Source: Fusobacteriaceae bacterium UBA2433
Lineage (GTDB): Bacteria; Fusobacteriota; Fusobacteriia; Fusobacteriales; Fusobacteriaceae
Assembly (NCBI GenBank): GCA_002342785.1
Contig: DDQV01000178.1
Location: forward strand, 1-35,708
DNA length: 35,708 bases
Direction of reading: 5' to 3'
Part shown: positions 9,011-16,183 of the stretch, piece by piece
Position numbering within the stretch: the stretch's first letter is position 1
Layout of the letters: every line of letters begins with the position of its first letter
Notes under the pieces: model-generated
Databases searched by the model: none
What the model saw: only the letters and a program-made list of their open reading frames with translations
What the model was told of the DNA's origin: nothing
Position numbers and translations under genes: made by a program

Positions 9011-10164
9011 TTTTCCCCCTTAAACTTTTCAAATATTTTTTTCAATACAATATAAATTTCTTCAATCTCATCATCTTCAACATTTAGAGGTGGTAAAATT
9101 CTTATTACATTATCCCCAGCTCCAACTAAGAGAACATTATTTTCCAGTGCACATCTTATAAAATCACTTGGATTTTCATTTAATTTTATTCCTTGTAGGA
9201 GTCCAATTCCTCTAACTTCCTCTATAAATTCAAATTCATTTTTTAAAAGTTCCAATTTTTTCTTTAAAAGTTCTGCTTTTTTATCTACCTTATCTATTAC
9301 TTCTTTGTCTACGAGTTCTTCTAATACTGTTTTCCCTACTGCACAAGCAAATGCGTTTCCCCCAAAAGTTGTCCCATGATCTCCAGGAGTAAGAACATCA
9401 GCTTTTTTATTGACAATAACTGCTCCTATAGGTATTCCTCCTCCAAGACCCTTTGCCATACAAACCATATCAGGTATAACTCCAAATTTTTCATAGGCAA
9501 AAAAACTTCCACTTCTACCTACTCCACATTGAATTTCATCAAAGATAAGTAAGCAATTCCATTTATCACAAAGTTCTCTTAATTTTTTTAAAAATATTAT
9601 ATCAGCTTTGATCAAACCTGCTTCTCCTTGAATTGGTTCAATAATAATTGCACAAGTTCCAGGCATTTTTTTAATAACATCATTTATATTATTGAATTCA
9701 CATTGTTCAGTTCCACCTATCAAAGGTTTAAATTCATTTTGATATTTAGGTTGTCCAGTTACAGAGAGAGCTCCCATGGTTCTTCCATGGAAAGAATTTT
9801 TCATATAGAGTATTTTATTTTTTCCATAAGCTTTTATTTTACCGTATTTTCTAGCTATTTTTAACGCAGCTTCTACAGCTTCAGTTCCGCTATTACAAAA
9901 AAATATCTTATCATGATCACTTAAACCAACTAATTTTTTAGCCAACTCAGATTGTTCTGTGGTATGGTAAAGATTTGAAAGATGAATTAATTTTTCACTT
10001 TGTTTTTTTATAGTTTTTACTATTTCAGGGTGACAATGTCCCAATGAATTTACAGCTATTCCAGATACAAGGTCTAAATATTCATTATTTTTTTCATCAT
10101 ATAATTTCATACCTTTTCCTGAAATAAAAACTTTATCGGGTCTATTATAAGTATTAGTTAACAT
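9007..10164 (-). CDS. argD: acetylornithine aminotransferase
   Basis: 385 residues, class-III PLP aminotransferase. It converts N-acetylglutamate semialdehyde to N-acetylornithine using glutamate. Visible motifs are FFCNSGTEAVEAA (88-100, phosphate-binding side), LLIFDEIQCGVGRSG (205-219, Asp209 contacting the PLP ring nitrogen) and CMAKGLGGG with the Schiff-base Lys238. The start has AAGGAGG in front. It lies 35 bp after argB and overlaps argF by 4 bp. ArgD can also serve in lysine synthesis in some bacteria, but nothing here shows that. Confidence 0.95.
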   Translation of the reverse strand: MLTNTYNRPDKVFISGKGMKLYDEKNNEYLDLVSGIAVNSLGHCHPEIVKTIKKQSEKLIHLSNLYHTTEQSELAKKLVGLSDHDKIFFCNSGTEAVEAALKIARKYGKIKAYGKNKILYMKNSFHGRTMGALSVTGQPKYQNEFKPLIGGTEQCEFNNINDVIKKMPGTCAIIIEPIQGEAGLIKADIIFLKKLRELCDKWNCLLIFDEIQCGVGRSGSFFAYEKFGVIPDMVCMAKGLGGGIPIGAVIVNKKADVLTPGDHGTTFGGNAFACAVGKTVLEELVDKEVIDKVDKKAELLKKKLELLKNEFEFIEEVRGIGLLQGIKLNENPSDFIRCALENNVLLVGAGDNVIRILPPLNVEDDEIEEIYIVLKKIFEKFKGEK

Positions 10165-10199
10165 CCTAGCCTCCTTATTTCTTTTAATATTTTCTATAA

Positions 10200-11063
10200 T
10201 TAATTATTTGTAATTATAGTTCCTATTCCATCTTTGGTAAATAATTCCATTAAGATACTATGTTCTTTTTCACCATTTAAAATATGAACTTCTTTTACAC
10301 CATTTTTTAAAGCAGAAACACATGACTCTACCTTAGGAATCATACCTCCATTAATAGTTCTGTCTTGAATGAGTTTCTCAATCTCTAAAATATCTATTTT
10401 CTTTATTAAACTGTTTTTATCCTCTATATCTTTATAAAGACCATCTATATCTGTCATCAATATAAGTTTTTCAGCTTTTAGAGCACTAGCTAGTTCTCCC
10501 GCCACATAATCAGCATTTATATTATAAGTATTTCCATCTATATCTGTTCCTAAAGGTGCTACTACAGGAATTATCCCAGATTCTAAAAGAATTTTTATAA
10601 TCTTTGTATCTATTTTTTTTACCTGTCCAACATATCCTATATCTATTTTTTCTTTATCTAGATATATGTATTTTTTTTCTGCTATGATCATATTGCTATC
10701 TTTTCCTGTGATCCCAACAGCATCAACATTATTTTTATTTAAAAGAGAAACTATCTCCTTATTTACTTTTCCCCCAAGAACCATCTCTACAATATCCATA
10801 GTTTCCTTATCTGTAACTCTATTCCCCATCTTGAATTCAGGTTTTTTATTTATCTTATAGAGCATTTCATTTATTGCTGGACCTCCCCCATGAACTACTA
10901 CAGGAAACATTCCAAGATATTTTAAAAGAGCAATATCCCTTATAACTTTTTCTTTTATCTTTTCATCTTTCATTGCATTTCCACCATATTTTATGACTAT
11001 TATTTTTTTATTAAATTTCATTATGTAAGGAAGTGCTTGAGATAATATTTTAACGTCTTTCAT
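10200..11063 (-). CDS. argB: N-acetylglutamate kinase
   Basis: 287 residues, amino-acid kinase fold. It phosphorylates N-acetylglutamate, the second step of arginine synthesis. The nucleotide-binding KYGGNAM is at 25-31, the substrate loop HGGGPAINEM near 59-68, and ILMTDIDGLYKD near 200. This enzyme is often feedback-inhibited by arginine in organisms with a cyclic (ArgJ) pathway. The N-terminal segment (KDVKILSQALPYIMKFNKK) includes the kind of extra helix seen in arginine-sensitive forms; that is an inference. It sits 11 bp after argJ with GGAGG in front of its ATG. Confidence 0.96.
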   Translation of the reverse strand: MKDVKILSQALPYIMKFNKKIIVIKYGGNAMKDEKIKEKVIRDIALLKYLGMFPVVVHGGGPAINEMLYKINKKPEFKMGNRVTDKETMDIVEMVLGGKVNKEIVSLLNKNNVDAVGITGKDSNMIIAEKKYIYLDKEKIDIGYVGQVKKIDTKIIKILLESGIIPVVAPLGTDIDGNTYNINADYVAGELASALKAEKLILMTDIDGLYKDIEDKNSLIKKIDILEIEKLIQDRTINGGMIPKVESCVSALKNGVKEVHILNGEKEHSILMELFTKDGIGTIITNN

Positions 11064-11074
11064 TTTTTTCCTCC

Positions 11075-12292
11075 CTAAGTTGTATATGCTCCATTTATTT
11101 TTACATAATCATAAGTCAGATCACAGCCCCAAGCAGTTGCTGAATACTCTCCATCTTTTAAATCAATCTCTACTTTAACTTCTGGCTTAAGTAAAATTTC
11201 TTTAGCTTTATCTATATCAAATTTTACTCCCATACCATCTTTAGCTATTTGAATATATTCTCCATCACCAAAAAATGAAATATCTATCTTGTTAGGATCA
11301 AATTCAGCATCTGAATAACCTACTGCACAAAGTATTCTTCCCCAATTTGCATCTGCACCAAAGAAAGCACATTTTGTAAGATTTGATCTGATAACTCCTT
11401 TTGCTGATATTCTAGCATCTTTTAAACTACAAGCATTTTTTACTTCAACTTCTATAAGTTTAGTAGCTCCCTCTCCATCTTTTGCTATTAGTTTAGCAAG
11501 TTCTGTATTCACATAGATTAAGATCTCTTTAAACTTTTTAAAATTTTCTCCAGGAGTTTCAATTTTTTTATTTTCTGCTAATCCATTTGCTATAACCATA
11601 GCCATATCATTAGTACTAGTATCACCATCTATAGAGATCATATTATAAGACATATCTACACTATCTTTAAAAGCTAGATCTAACATCTTCTTACTAATGT
11701 TTAAATCTGTAACCAAAGTTGAAAGCATCGTTCCCATATTTGGATGGATCATCCCCGATCCTTTGGCTATACCAGCTAATGTTATTTTTTTTCCATCTAT
11801 CTCAAAAGATACAGCAATTTTCTTTTGGGATTTATCTGTAGTTAACATTGCTATAGATGCATCATCCCCTCCCTCAGTAGATAAATTTTCACATCCTTTT
11901 TGTATAGCTAAATTTATTTTTTCCATATCTAAGTTAACACCTATTATTCCAGTTGATTGAATTATTACCTCTTCTTTAGCTACTCCCAAGATATTTGCAG
12001 TAAGTTCAGCCATAGTATTGGCATCTTCTAATCCCTTTTTTCCATTACAAGCATTGGCATTACCACTGTTTACCAAAACTACTTTAGTAATTGGATTTTT
12101 TATATGTTCCATACTAACTAGTATAGGGGCAGCCTTTACTTTATTTTTTGTAAATACAGCTGAAGCTACAGGTTCTCCCTCAGAATGTATAACACAAATA
12201 TCTTTTTTTCCACTTTTTTTAAGTCCACCTGATACTCCACTAGCAGTTATTCCCTTTACATCTGTTATTGTTTTTTCTAAAAGTAATTTCAT
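11075..12292 (-). CDS. argJ: ornithine acetyltransferase / amino-acid N-acetyltransferase
   Basis: 405 residues. ArgJ moves the acetyl group from N-acetylornithine back to glutamate, closing the acetyl cycle; bifunctional forms also use acetyl-CoA. The precursor cleaves itself just before a nucleophilic Thr in a conserved motif. Here KGSGMIHPNMGTMLST places it at Thr188, which would give alpha and beta chains of about 187 and 218 residues. The cleavage motif has Gly instead of the more common Ala before Thr. VNSGNANACNG (74-84) and the terminal WGCDLTYDYVKINGAYTT region are family hallmarks. No argA or argE is present, in line with a cyclic pathway. The start has GGGAGAG upstream. Confidence 0.96.
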   Translation of the reverse strand: MKLLLEKTITDVKGITASGVSGGLKKSGKKDICVIHSEGEPVASAVFTKNKVKAAPILVSMEHIKNPITKVVLVNSGNANACNGKKGLEDANTMAELTANILGVAKEEVIIQSTGIIGVNLDMEKINLAIQKGCENLSTEGGDDASIAMLTTDKSQKKIAVSFEIDGKKITLAGIAKGSGMIHPNMGTMLSTLVTDLNISKKMLDLAFKDSVDMSYNMISIDGDTSTNDMAMVIANGLAENKKIETPGENFKKFKEILIYVNTELAKLIAKDGEGATKLIEVEVKNACSLKDARISAKGVIRSNLTKCAFFGADANWGRILCAVGYSDAEFDPNKIDISFFGDGEYIQIAKDGMGVKFDIDKAKEILLKPEVKVEIDLKDGEYSATAWGCDLTYDYVKINGAYTT

Positions 12293-12354
12293 AATTTACC
12301 ACTCTCCCTTAAATAAAATTTTGTTTAAATTATTTTTTCTATTAGTCTAATTTT

Positions 12355-13392
12355 TTAAGGAAAGATAGAGATAAAATCTATCGATTTAGTTTCCTCAAAA
12401 CCAAACATCAAATTCATATTTTGTATTGCTTGCCCTGCTGCTCCCTTCATAAGATTATCTATTGCCGATATGACTATGACTGTTTTTGTTCTTTTATCTA
12501 CCCTAACAGAGATATCACAATAATTACTTCCCTTTACCCATCTTGTTTCAGGAAGATTATCTTTAATTCTTATAAATTTTTCGTTTTTATATTTTTCTAA
12601 AAATATTTTTTTTATCTCTTCTTCCTCAATATTTTTTTGAAGTTTTGCATATATAACAGATAATATCCCTCTATTCATAGGTATTAGATGGGGAGTAAAT
12701 GTAAGAGTTATCTTTTTTTTACTAATTTTTCCTGCTTCCTGTTCTATCTCAGGTGTATGTCTATGTGTTCCCACGGCGTAAGCCTTGATAGATTCACTAC
12801 ATTCACACATAAGACTAGATATTGAAGAACTCCTTCCAGCACCACTTACTCCAGATTTTGCATCAATAATAATTGAATCTGTATCGATGATATTTTTTTC
12901 TAATAATGGAATTAATCCCAATAAACTAGCTGTAGGATAACATCCAGGATTTGCTATAAGATTACTTTTAGATATCTTCTCTCTATTTAATTCTGTAAGC
13001 CCATACACAGCTTGAGATAAAATATCTTTTCCTTTAAAAGGAACTTTGTACCACTCTTCATAAATTTCAAATTCATCTAGACGGAAATCAGCTCCTAGGT
13101 CTATTACTTTTACCCCTATATCTAAAGCTTTTTTTGTTATCTCAAATGCTTTTCCATGGGGAAGTGCTATAAAAAGTAGATCTATCTTCTTAAGATTTTC
13201 TTCGACCTTCTCACTAGAAATACAGATTTTTTTAAATTCTTGAAAATAATTTTCATATATACTAGAAAACTCCTGTCCCCCATAACTATAAGATGCAATA
13301 AATTCTATTTGAATTTGAGAATGGGTCCTCAATAATCCCAAAAGTTGTTGACCAGCATACCCTGTAACTCCTAATATTCCTATTTTTTTCAT
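12355..13392 (-). CDS. argC: N-acetyl-gamma-glutamyl-phosphate reductase
   Basis: 345 residues. NADPH-dependent reduction of N-acetylglutamyl phosphate to the semialdehyde. The nucleotide-binding GVTGYAGQQL is at 8-17. Cys151 in ANPGCYPTA forms the thioester. His212 in HRHTPEIEQE is the likely catalytic base. SGVSGAGR is at 180-187. It is the first gene of the operon, with TTGGAGGAATAGATAG before its ATG. It is separated from its promoter by a leader of about 480 nt containing two arginine-rich leader peptides and three terminators. Confidence 0.96.
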   Translation of the reverse strand: MKKIGILGVTGYAGQQLLGLLRTHSQIQIEFIASYSYGGQEFSSIYENYFQEFKKICISSEKVEENLKKIDLLFIALPHGKAFEITKKALDIGVKVIDLGADFRLDEFEIYEEWYKVPFKGKDILSQAVYGLTELNREKISKSNLIANPGCYPTASLLGLIPLLEKNIIDTDSIIIDAKSGVSGAGRSSSISSLMCECSESIKAYAVGTHRHTPEIEQEAGKISKKKITLTFTPHLIPMNRGILSVIYAKLQKNIEEEEIKKIFLEKYKNEKFIRIKDNLPETRWVKGSNYCDISVRVDKRTKTVIVISAIDNLMKGAAGQAIQNMNLMFGFEETKSIDFISIFP

Positions 13393-13467
13393 CTATCTAT
13401 TCCTCCAATTTATGAACTTATTTCACTCTAAATATTAATTTTTAACTGTTATATCCTATTTTTTTGT

Positions 13468-13502
13468 ATAAAAAATGAGCCTACCAAAAATTCAGCAGAC
13501 TC
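13468..13502 (-). terminator. arg leader terminator C (last before argC)
   Basis: On the minus strand GAGTCTGC (13502-13495) pairs with GTAGGCTC (13484-13477): eight pairs, two of them G-U, around a 10-nt loop, followed at once by A and six U. It lies 37 nt after the second leader peptide and about 75 nt before argC, where an attenuator would sit. Confidence 0.75.
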
Positions 13503-13539
13503 CTAAAAATCGACAAAAATATTATTGGTTATAAAAATA

Positions 13540-13581
13540 TTAAATTTTATTTATTTTTTGCCTATAATTTCTCCTTAGCAT
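13540..13581 (-). CDS. arginine leader peptide 2 (13 residues, Arg-rich)
   Basis: A short frame, MLRRNYRQKINKI then TAA, with three arginine codons (AGG, AGA, AGG) at positions 3, 4 and 7. A very strong AAAGGAGGAG ribosome binding site lies 6 nt before the ATG. It follows terminator B and precedes terminator C in the untranslated leader of argC. Arg codons just after the start, plus a terminator just downstream, are the hallmarks of a leader peptide whose translation senses charged tRNA-Arg. No homologue is known to me. Confidence 0.75.
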   Translation of the reverse strand: MLRRNYRQKINKI

Positions 13582-13616
13582 TTTACTCCTCCTTTAGATA
13601 TATCTTTAAATTTTTA

Positions 13617-13665
13617 TAAATAAAAAACCTAGTATAAGCGGCTCAAAATGGGCTTTTACTAGGTT
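13617..13665 (-). terminator. arg leader terminator B
   Basis: On the minus strand AACCTAGTA-a-AAGC pairs with GCTT-a-TACTAGGTT (positions 13665-13652 with 13639-13626): 13 pairs with one A-A mismatch around a 12-nt loop, followed by TTTTATTT. It is a strong intrinsic terminator between the two leader peptides. Confidence 0.85.
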
Positions 13666-13673
13666 ATCTTTAA

Positions 13674-13702
13674 AACAAAAGCTAGCAATAAATATTGCTA
13701 GC
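13674..13702 (-). terminator. arg leader terminator A
   Basis: GCTAGCAATA (13702-13693 on the minus strand) pairs with TATTGCTAGC (13690-13681) across two T; allowing a 4-nt loop still leaves nine pairs, and an outer A-U can be added. The tail is TTTTGTTTT. It lies 68 nt after the stop of leader peptide 1. Confidence 0.8.
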
Positions 13703-13727
13703 TCGTTAATAAATTTTTATATACTCA

Positions 13728-13747
13728 TTGAAAATAAATATTTTCAA
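13728..13747 (-). other. AT-rich hairpin in the arg leader
   Basis: TTGAAAATA and TATTTTCAA are perfect 9-base complements around two bases. It falls 24-43 nt after leader peptide 1 and before terminator A, so it may be a pause hairpin or part of an alternative fold. Its core AATATTTATT (minus strand) is repeated in terminator A. The spacing does not match an ArgR box. Confidence 0.55.
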
Positions 13748-13770
13748 ATCTTTGCACAAAAATTATCAGA

Positions 13771-13842
13771 TTAATCAAGCCATTTTAGAATGATAGTATT
13801 TATTAATTTTATCCTACCCATCCTGCTTTTCCTGATTAACAT
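13771..13842 (-). CDS. arginine leader peptide 1 (23 residues)
   Basis: An open frame of 23 codons plus TAA, beginning MLIRKSRMGRIKL and ending KWLD. It has three AGG arginine codons at positions 4, 7 and 10, all near the start. AAGGAGG lies about 7 nt before the ATG, and the frame is about 30 nt downstream of a strong promoter. Codons 2-4 (TTAATCAGG) can pair with codons 22-24 (CTTGATTAA) over nine bases with one G-U. Codons 13-15 (TTAATAAAT) are complementary to ATTTATTAA at 13705-13713, beside terminator A. Ribosome position on this frame would therefore change the folding downstream. Confidence 0.78.
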   Translation of the reverse strand: MLIRKSRMGRIKLINTIILKWLD

Positions 13843-13880
13843 AATGATTCCTCCTTGTGATTTATTTTTTAATTTAAAGA

Positions 13881-13910
13881 ATAATAACAAATATTATTTA
13901 AAAATGTCAA
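13881..13910 (-). promoter_or_regulatory. arg operon promoter
   Basis: On the minus strand there is a perfect TTGACA (13910-13905), an 18-bp spacer and TATTAT (13886-13881), a consensus-like vegetative promoter. Transcription would start near 13875, about 480 nt upstream of argC. I see no ArgR-type operator over it. Confidence 0.85.
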
Positions 13911-13995
13911 GTTTTTTTTAAAAATATTTTATTTCTTATGATACTTTGTGTTATTATCTTAATTAATATAAATAGATTTTAATAGGAGGAAGAAA

Positions 13996-14796
13996 ATGTT
14001 TGATTACCATATCCATTCGGAATTTTCCGATGATTCAACAGAAAAAATGAAAAATATCTTAGAAGAGGCTATCAAAAAAGGTGGAGAAAAAATATGTTTT
14101 ACAGAACATAAAGAATTTAACTATCCAGATAAAGATATTAAATTTAATTTAAATTATAATGAATATAAAAAAGAAATTGAAAAAATAAAATCGATCTATG
14201 GAGAAAAAATAGAAATTTATATGGGAGTCGAGATAGGAATACAAGCAGGAGAAAAAAATATACAAGAAATTATAGAATATACAAAAGAACATAAATTTGA
14301 TTTTATTCTAGCTTCTGCTCATTGTCTAGATGGTATAGGACTCTATGGTATGGATCCTAAAATAAATAATTTAGATGATCTTTTTTCAAGATATTTCAAT
14401 GAGATGTTAGATGTTTTCAAAAAATTTAACGATTATGATGTAGTAGGTCATATCGATCTAATAAGAAGATATTTTATAGGGGCGCAAGATCATAAATTGG
14501 AAAAATCTAAAGAGGTATTAAAAGAACTTTTTACCCATATAATAAAAGAGGGCAAAGGGATAGAGATAAATACAGGTGGTCTTTTTTATGATTCTGCTAG
14601 TATCAATCCTACCCTTGATATACTCAAACTTTATAAAAAGATGGGAGGAACAATAGTTACTATAGGAAGTGACTCTCATATAGCCGAAAGAACACTCACT
14701 CACTATGAAAAAGCTTTGGAGTTTTTAAAGGATGCAGGGTTTGAATATATCACTACATTTTCCCAAAGAAAAAAAGAATTTCATAAAATAAAATAA
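13996..14796 (+). CDS. hisK: histidinol-phosphatase, PHP family
   Basis: 266 residues. It dephosphorylates histidinol phosphate to histidinol, the step before HisD. The PHP metal-binding start DYHIHSEFSDDS (His5, His7) is clear. Further metal ligands lie in FTEHKEF (about 36-42), ASAHCLD (about 106-112), GHIDLIRR and IGSDSH. It has TAGGAGGAAG before the ATG. It is transcribed in the his direction but lies upstream of the his promoter and leader, so it is outside the attenuated unit. HisB here is the short monofunctional dehydratase, so the pathway needs this separate phosphatase. Confidence 0.9.
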   Translation: MFDYHIHSEFSDDSTEKMKNILEEAIKKGGEKICFTEHKEFNYPDKDIKFNLNYNEYKKEIEKIKSIYGEKIEIYMGVEIGIQAGEKNIQEIIEYTKEHKFDFILASAHCLDGIGLYGMDPKINNLDDLFSRYFNEMLDVFKKFNDYDVVGHIDLIRRYFIGAQDHKLEKSKEVLKELFTHIIKEGKGIEINTGGLFYDSASINPTLDILKLYKKMGGTIVTIGSDSHIAERTLTHYEKALEFLKDAGFEYITTFSQRKKEFHKIK

Positions 14797-14818
14797 AAAG
14801 ATACAAAAAAAAGAACAA

Positions 14819-14830
14819 AGGTGCTATAAT
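14819..14830 (+). promoter_or_regulatory. his operon promoter (extended -10)
   Basis: TGCTATAAT (14822-14830) is a perfect -10 box with the TGn extension, immediately after hisK. The -35 region (about 14802-14807, TACAAA) is poor, as is usual for extended -10 promoters. Transcription would start near 14837, about 32 nt before the leader peptide. Confidence 0.7.
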
Positions 14831-14868
14831 AATAAAAAAATTAGAAATAATATCTCAGGAGGAACAAA

Positions 14869-14916
14869 ATGTTAAACAAAATGATTATAACTTTCCATCA
14901 TCATCATCATAGCTAA
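14869..14916 (+). CDS. hisL: histidine leader peptide HisL (15 residues, five consecutive His)
   Basis: The frame reads MLNKMIITFHHHHHS then TAA, with five CAT codons in a row (14896-14910) and CAGGAGG before the ATG. This is the form expected of a his attenuator leader peptide: the ribosome stalls on the His codons when charged tRNA-His is scarce. The His-codon segment TTTCCATCATC (14892-14902) can pair with GATGATGAAA (14986-14995) with one bulged C. Ribosome position therefore directly controls one of the RNA pairings downstream. hisZ follows 164 nt later. Confidence 0.92.
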   Translation: MLNKMIITFHHHHHS

Positions 14917-14935
14917 CAGGGTTTGTATTCTTTTA

Positions 14936-14995
14936 AGATACAGATCCATTTCGTCTAACGAAAATTTATGGTCTGTGTCTGGAGCGATGATGAAA
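14936..14995 (+). promoter_or_regulatory. his leader alternative stems
   Basis: AGATACAGAtCCA (14936-14948) pairs with TGGTCTGTGTCT (14969-14980): 12 pairs, one G-U and one bulge. A nested stem TTTCG/CGAAA lies inside it. The 3' arm GTGTCTGG (14975-14982) can instead pair with CCAGATAC (15028-15035), the left arm of the terminator, with one G-U. Terminator and antiterminator-like folds therefore compete for the same bases. Which fold goes with starvation cannot be decided by eye. Confidence 0.65.
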
Positions 14996-15020
14996 CATTT
15001 CTTAAAACTGAGAATTTTTA

Positions 15021-15062
15021 AGAGCACCCAGATACTATAAAGTATCTGGGTGCTCTTTTTTT
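15021..15062 (+). terminator. his attenuator terminator
   Basis: AGAGCACCCAGATACT (15021-15036) and AGTATCTGGGTGCTCT (15041-15056) form a perfect 16-bp stem with an ATAA loop, followed by a T run to 15062. It lies 19 bp before the hisZ start codon and is the strongest terminator in the window. Confidence 0.93.
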
Positions 15063-15080
15063 ATTAACCAAGGAGGAAAT

Positions 15081-16172
15081 ATGAAAAACTATAGAAAAGA
15101 AGAGGAATTTGTCATGGATTTTGAAAAGATGTTTGAATCATATGGATATGAAAAAATTAGATTAAACACCTTTGAGAAGTATGATACTTATTTTGCCAAC
15201 AAAGATATAATAAATGAAAATAATATCTTAAAAATAATGAATCCAAAGGGTAGTCTCTATGTTTTAAGACCAGATATGACCCTACCAGTAGTAAAATATT
15301 TTTCTGAGCAAGAATCTCAAAGTGGAAAATATTACTATAGTGATAGTGTATTTCGTTCAGATCTAAATGGTTTAGAATTTAGTGAAAGAAAACAAATTGG
15401 AATAGAGTATCTAGGTGGAGAAAACATTCTTTCTGATGTAGAGGTCTTAGATCTCGCTATACAAGCACTTGAAAAAGTAGATAAAAACTATATTTTATGT
15501 ATCTCTAATACAATATTTATTAAAGAAATTGTCAACTCAGCCACAGAAGTAGAAAATGAAAAAAAATGTATCCTAGAATATCTTTACAGAAGAAGTAGTA
15601 ATCTTGAAAAATATTTAGAAAGTATTAATGTAGAAAAAGGGATAAGCAATAAACTTCTTAGGTTAAATAAACTCTTTGGAAGTTTTGAAAAAGTAAAAGA
15701 GACACTCTATGAGATTGCTATAACCGACAAACAAATAAATATATTAAAAGATTTAGAAACCATCCTTAGGGCACTGGGAAAAAAATATCCTCAAGAAAAT
15801 ATAGAGATAGATTTTTCCATAAGTGTTGCACTTCAATATTATAATGGATTAATTTTTAAAGGTTATATCTCAGATATTAAAAAACCTATCTTAAGTGGTG
15901 GAAGGTACGATAAGTTAGTTACACGATTTGGAAAAGATACATCGGCATTAGGATTTTGTTTAGAGATAGATAATTATTTTGAATCTATAAAAAGGGAACG
16001 TACAAAAATAGATTATCTACTCCTTTACTCTAGTTTAGAAAATGGTTTTGAAGCATTGGAAAAGGCCAGAGAATATAGAAAATATGGTAAAACAGTTAGA
16101 GTATTATCAGAAGATAAAAGTGAATCTGCAGAAGAATTAAAAGAAAAATATTCCATGATTCAGTATTTTTAG
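15081..16172 (+). CDS. hisZ: ATP phosphoribosyltransferase regulatory subunit
   Basis: 363 residues, a histidyl-tRNA-synthetase-like protein without tRNA-charging function. It partners with the short form of HisG and confers histidine feedback control. Class-II motif 2 (MNPKGSLYVLRPDMTLPVVKYF region, about 53-74) and motif 3 (LSGGRYDKLVTRFG, about 273-286) are visible. No anticodon-binding domain follows, as expected. The start is set by AAGGAGG. It is the first structural gene after the his attenuator and lies 11 bp before hisG. Confidence 0.92.
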   Translation: MKNYRKEEEFVMDFEKMFESYGYEKIRLNTFEKYDTYFANKDIINENNILKIMNPKGSLYVLRPDMTLPVVKYFSEQESQSGKYYYSDSVFRSDLNGLEFSERKQIGIEYLGGENILSDVEVLDLAIQALEKVDKNYILCISNTIFIKEIVNSATEVENEKKCILEYLYRRSSNLEKYLESINVEKGISNKLLRLNKLFGSFEKVKETLYEIAITDKQINILKDLETILRALGKKYPQENIEIDFSISVALQYYNGLIFKGYISDIKKPILSGGRYDKLVTRFGKDTSALGFCLEIDNYFESIKRERTKIDYLLLYSSLENGFEALEKAREYRKYGKTVRVLSEDKSESAEELKEKYSMIQYF

Positions 16173-16183
16173 GAGGATATATA

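Noticed and set aside
12018..12350. Open frame of 110 codons on the plus strand, antisense to argJ
   Set aside because: Low-complexity hydrophobic/Phe-rich translation typical of the reverse strand of an AT-rich gene; no ribosome binding site.
13728..13747. Near-perfect palindrome TTGAAAATA-AA-TATTTTCAA considered as an ArgR box
   Set aside because: The arms and spacing do not match the ARG box (TGAAT, four A/T, ATTCA). It lies well downstream of the promoter and inside the transcribed leader, so an RNA hairpin is more likely.
13393..13995. T-box or riboswitch in the arg leader
   Set aside because: No T-box sequence (AGGGTGGNACCGCG-like) or known aptamer motif is visible; the features present are peptide frames and terminators.
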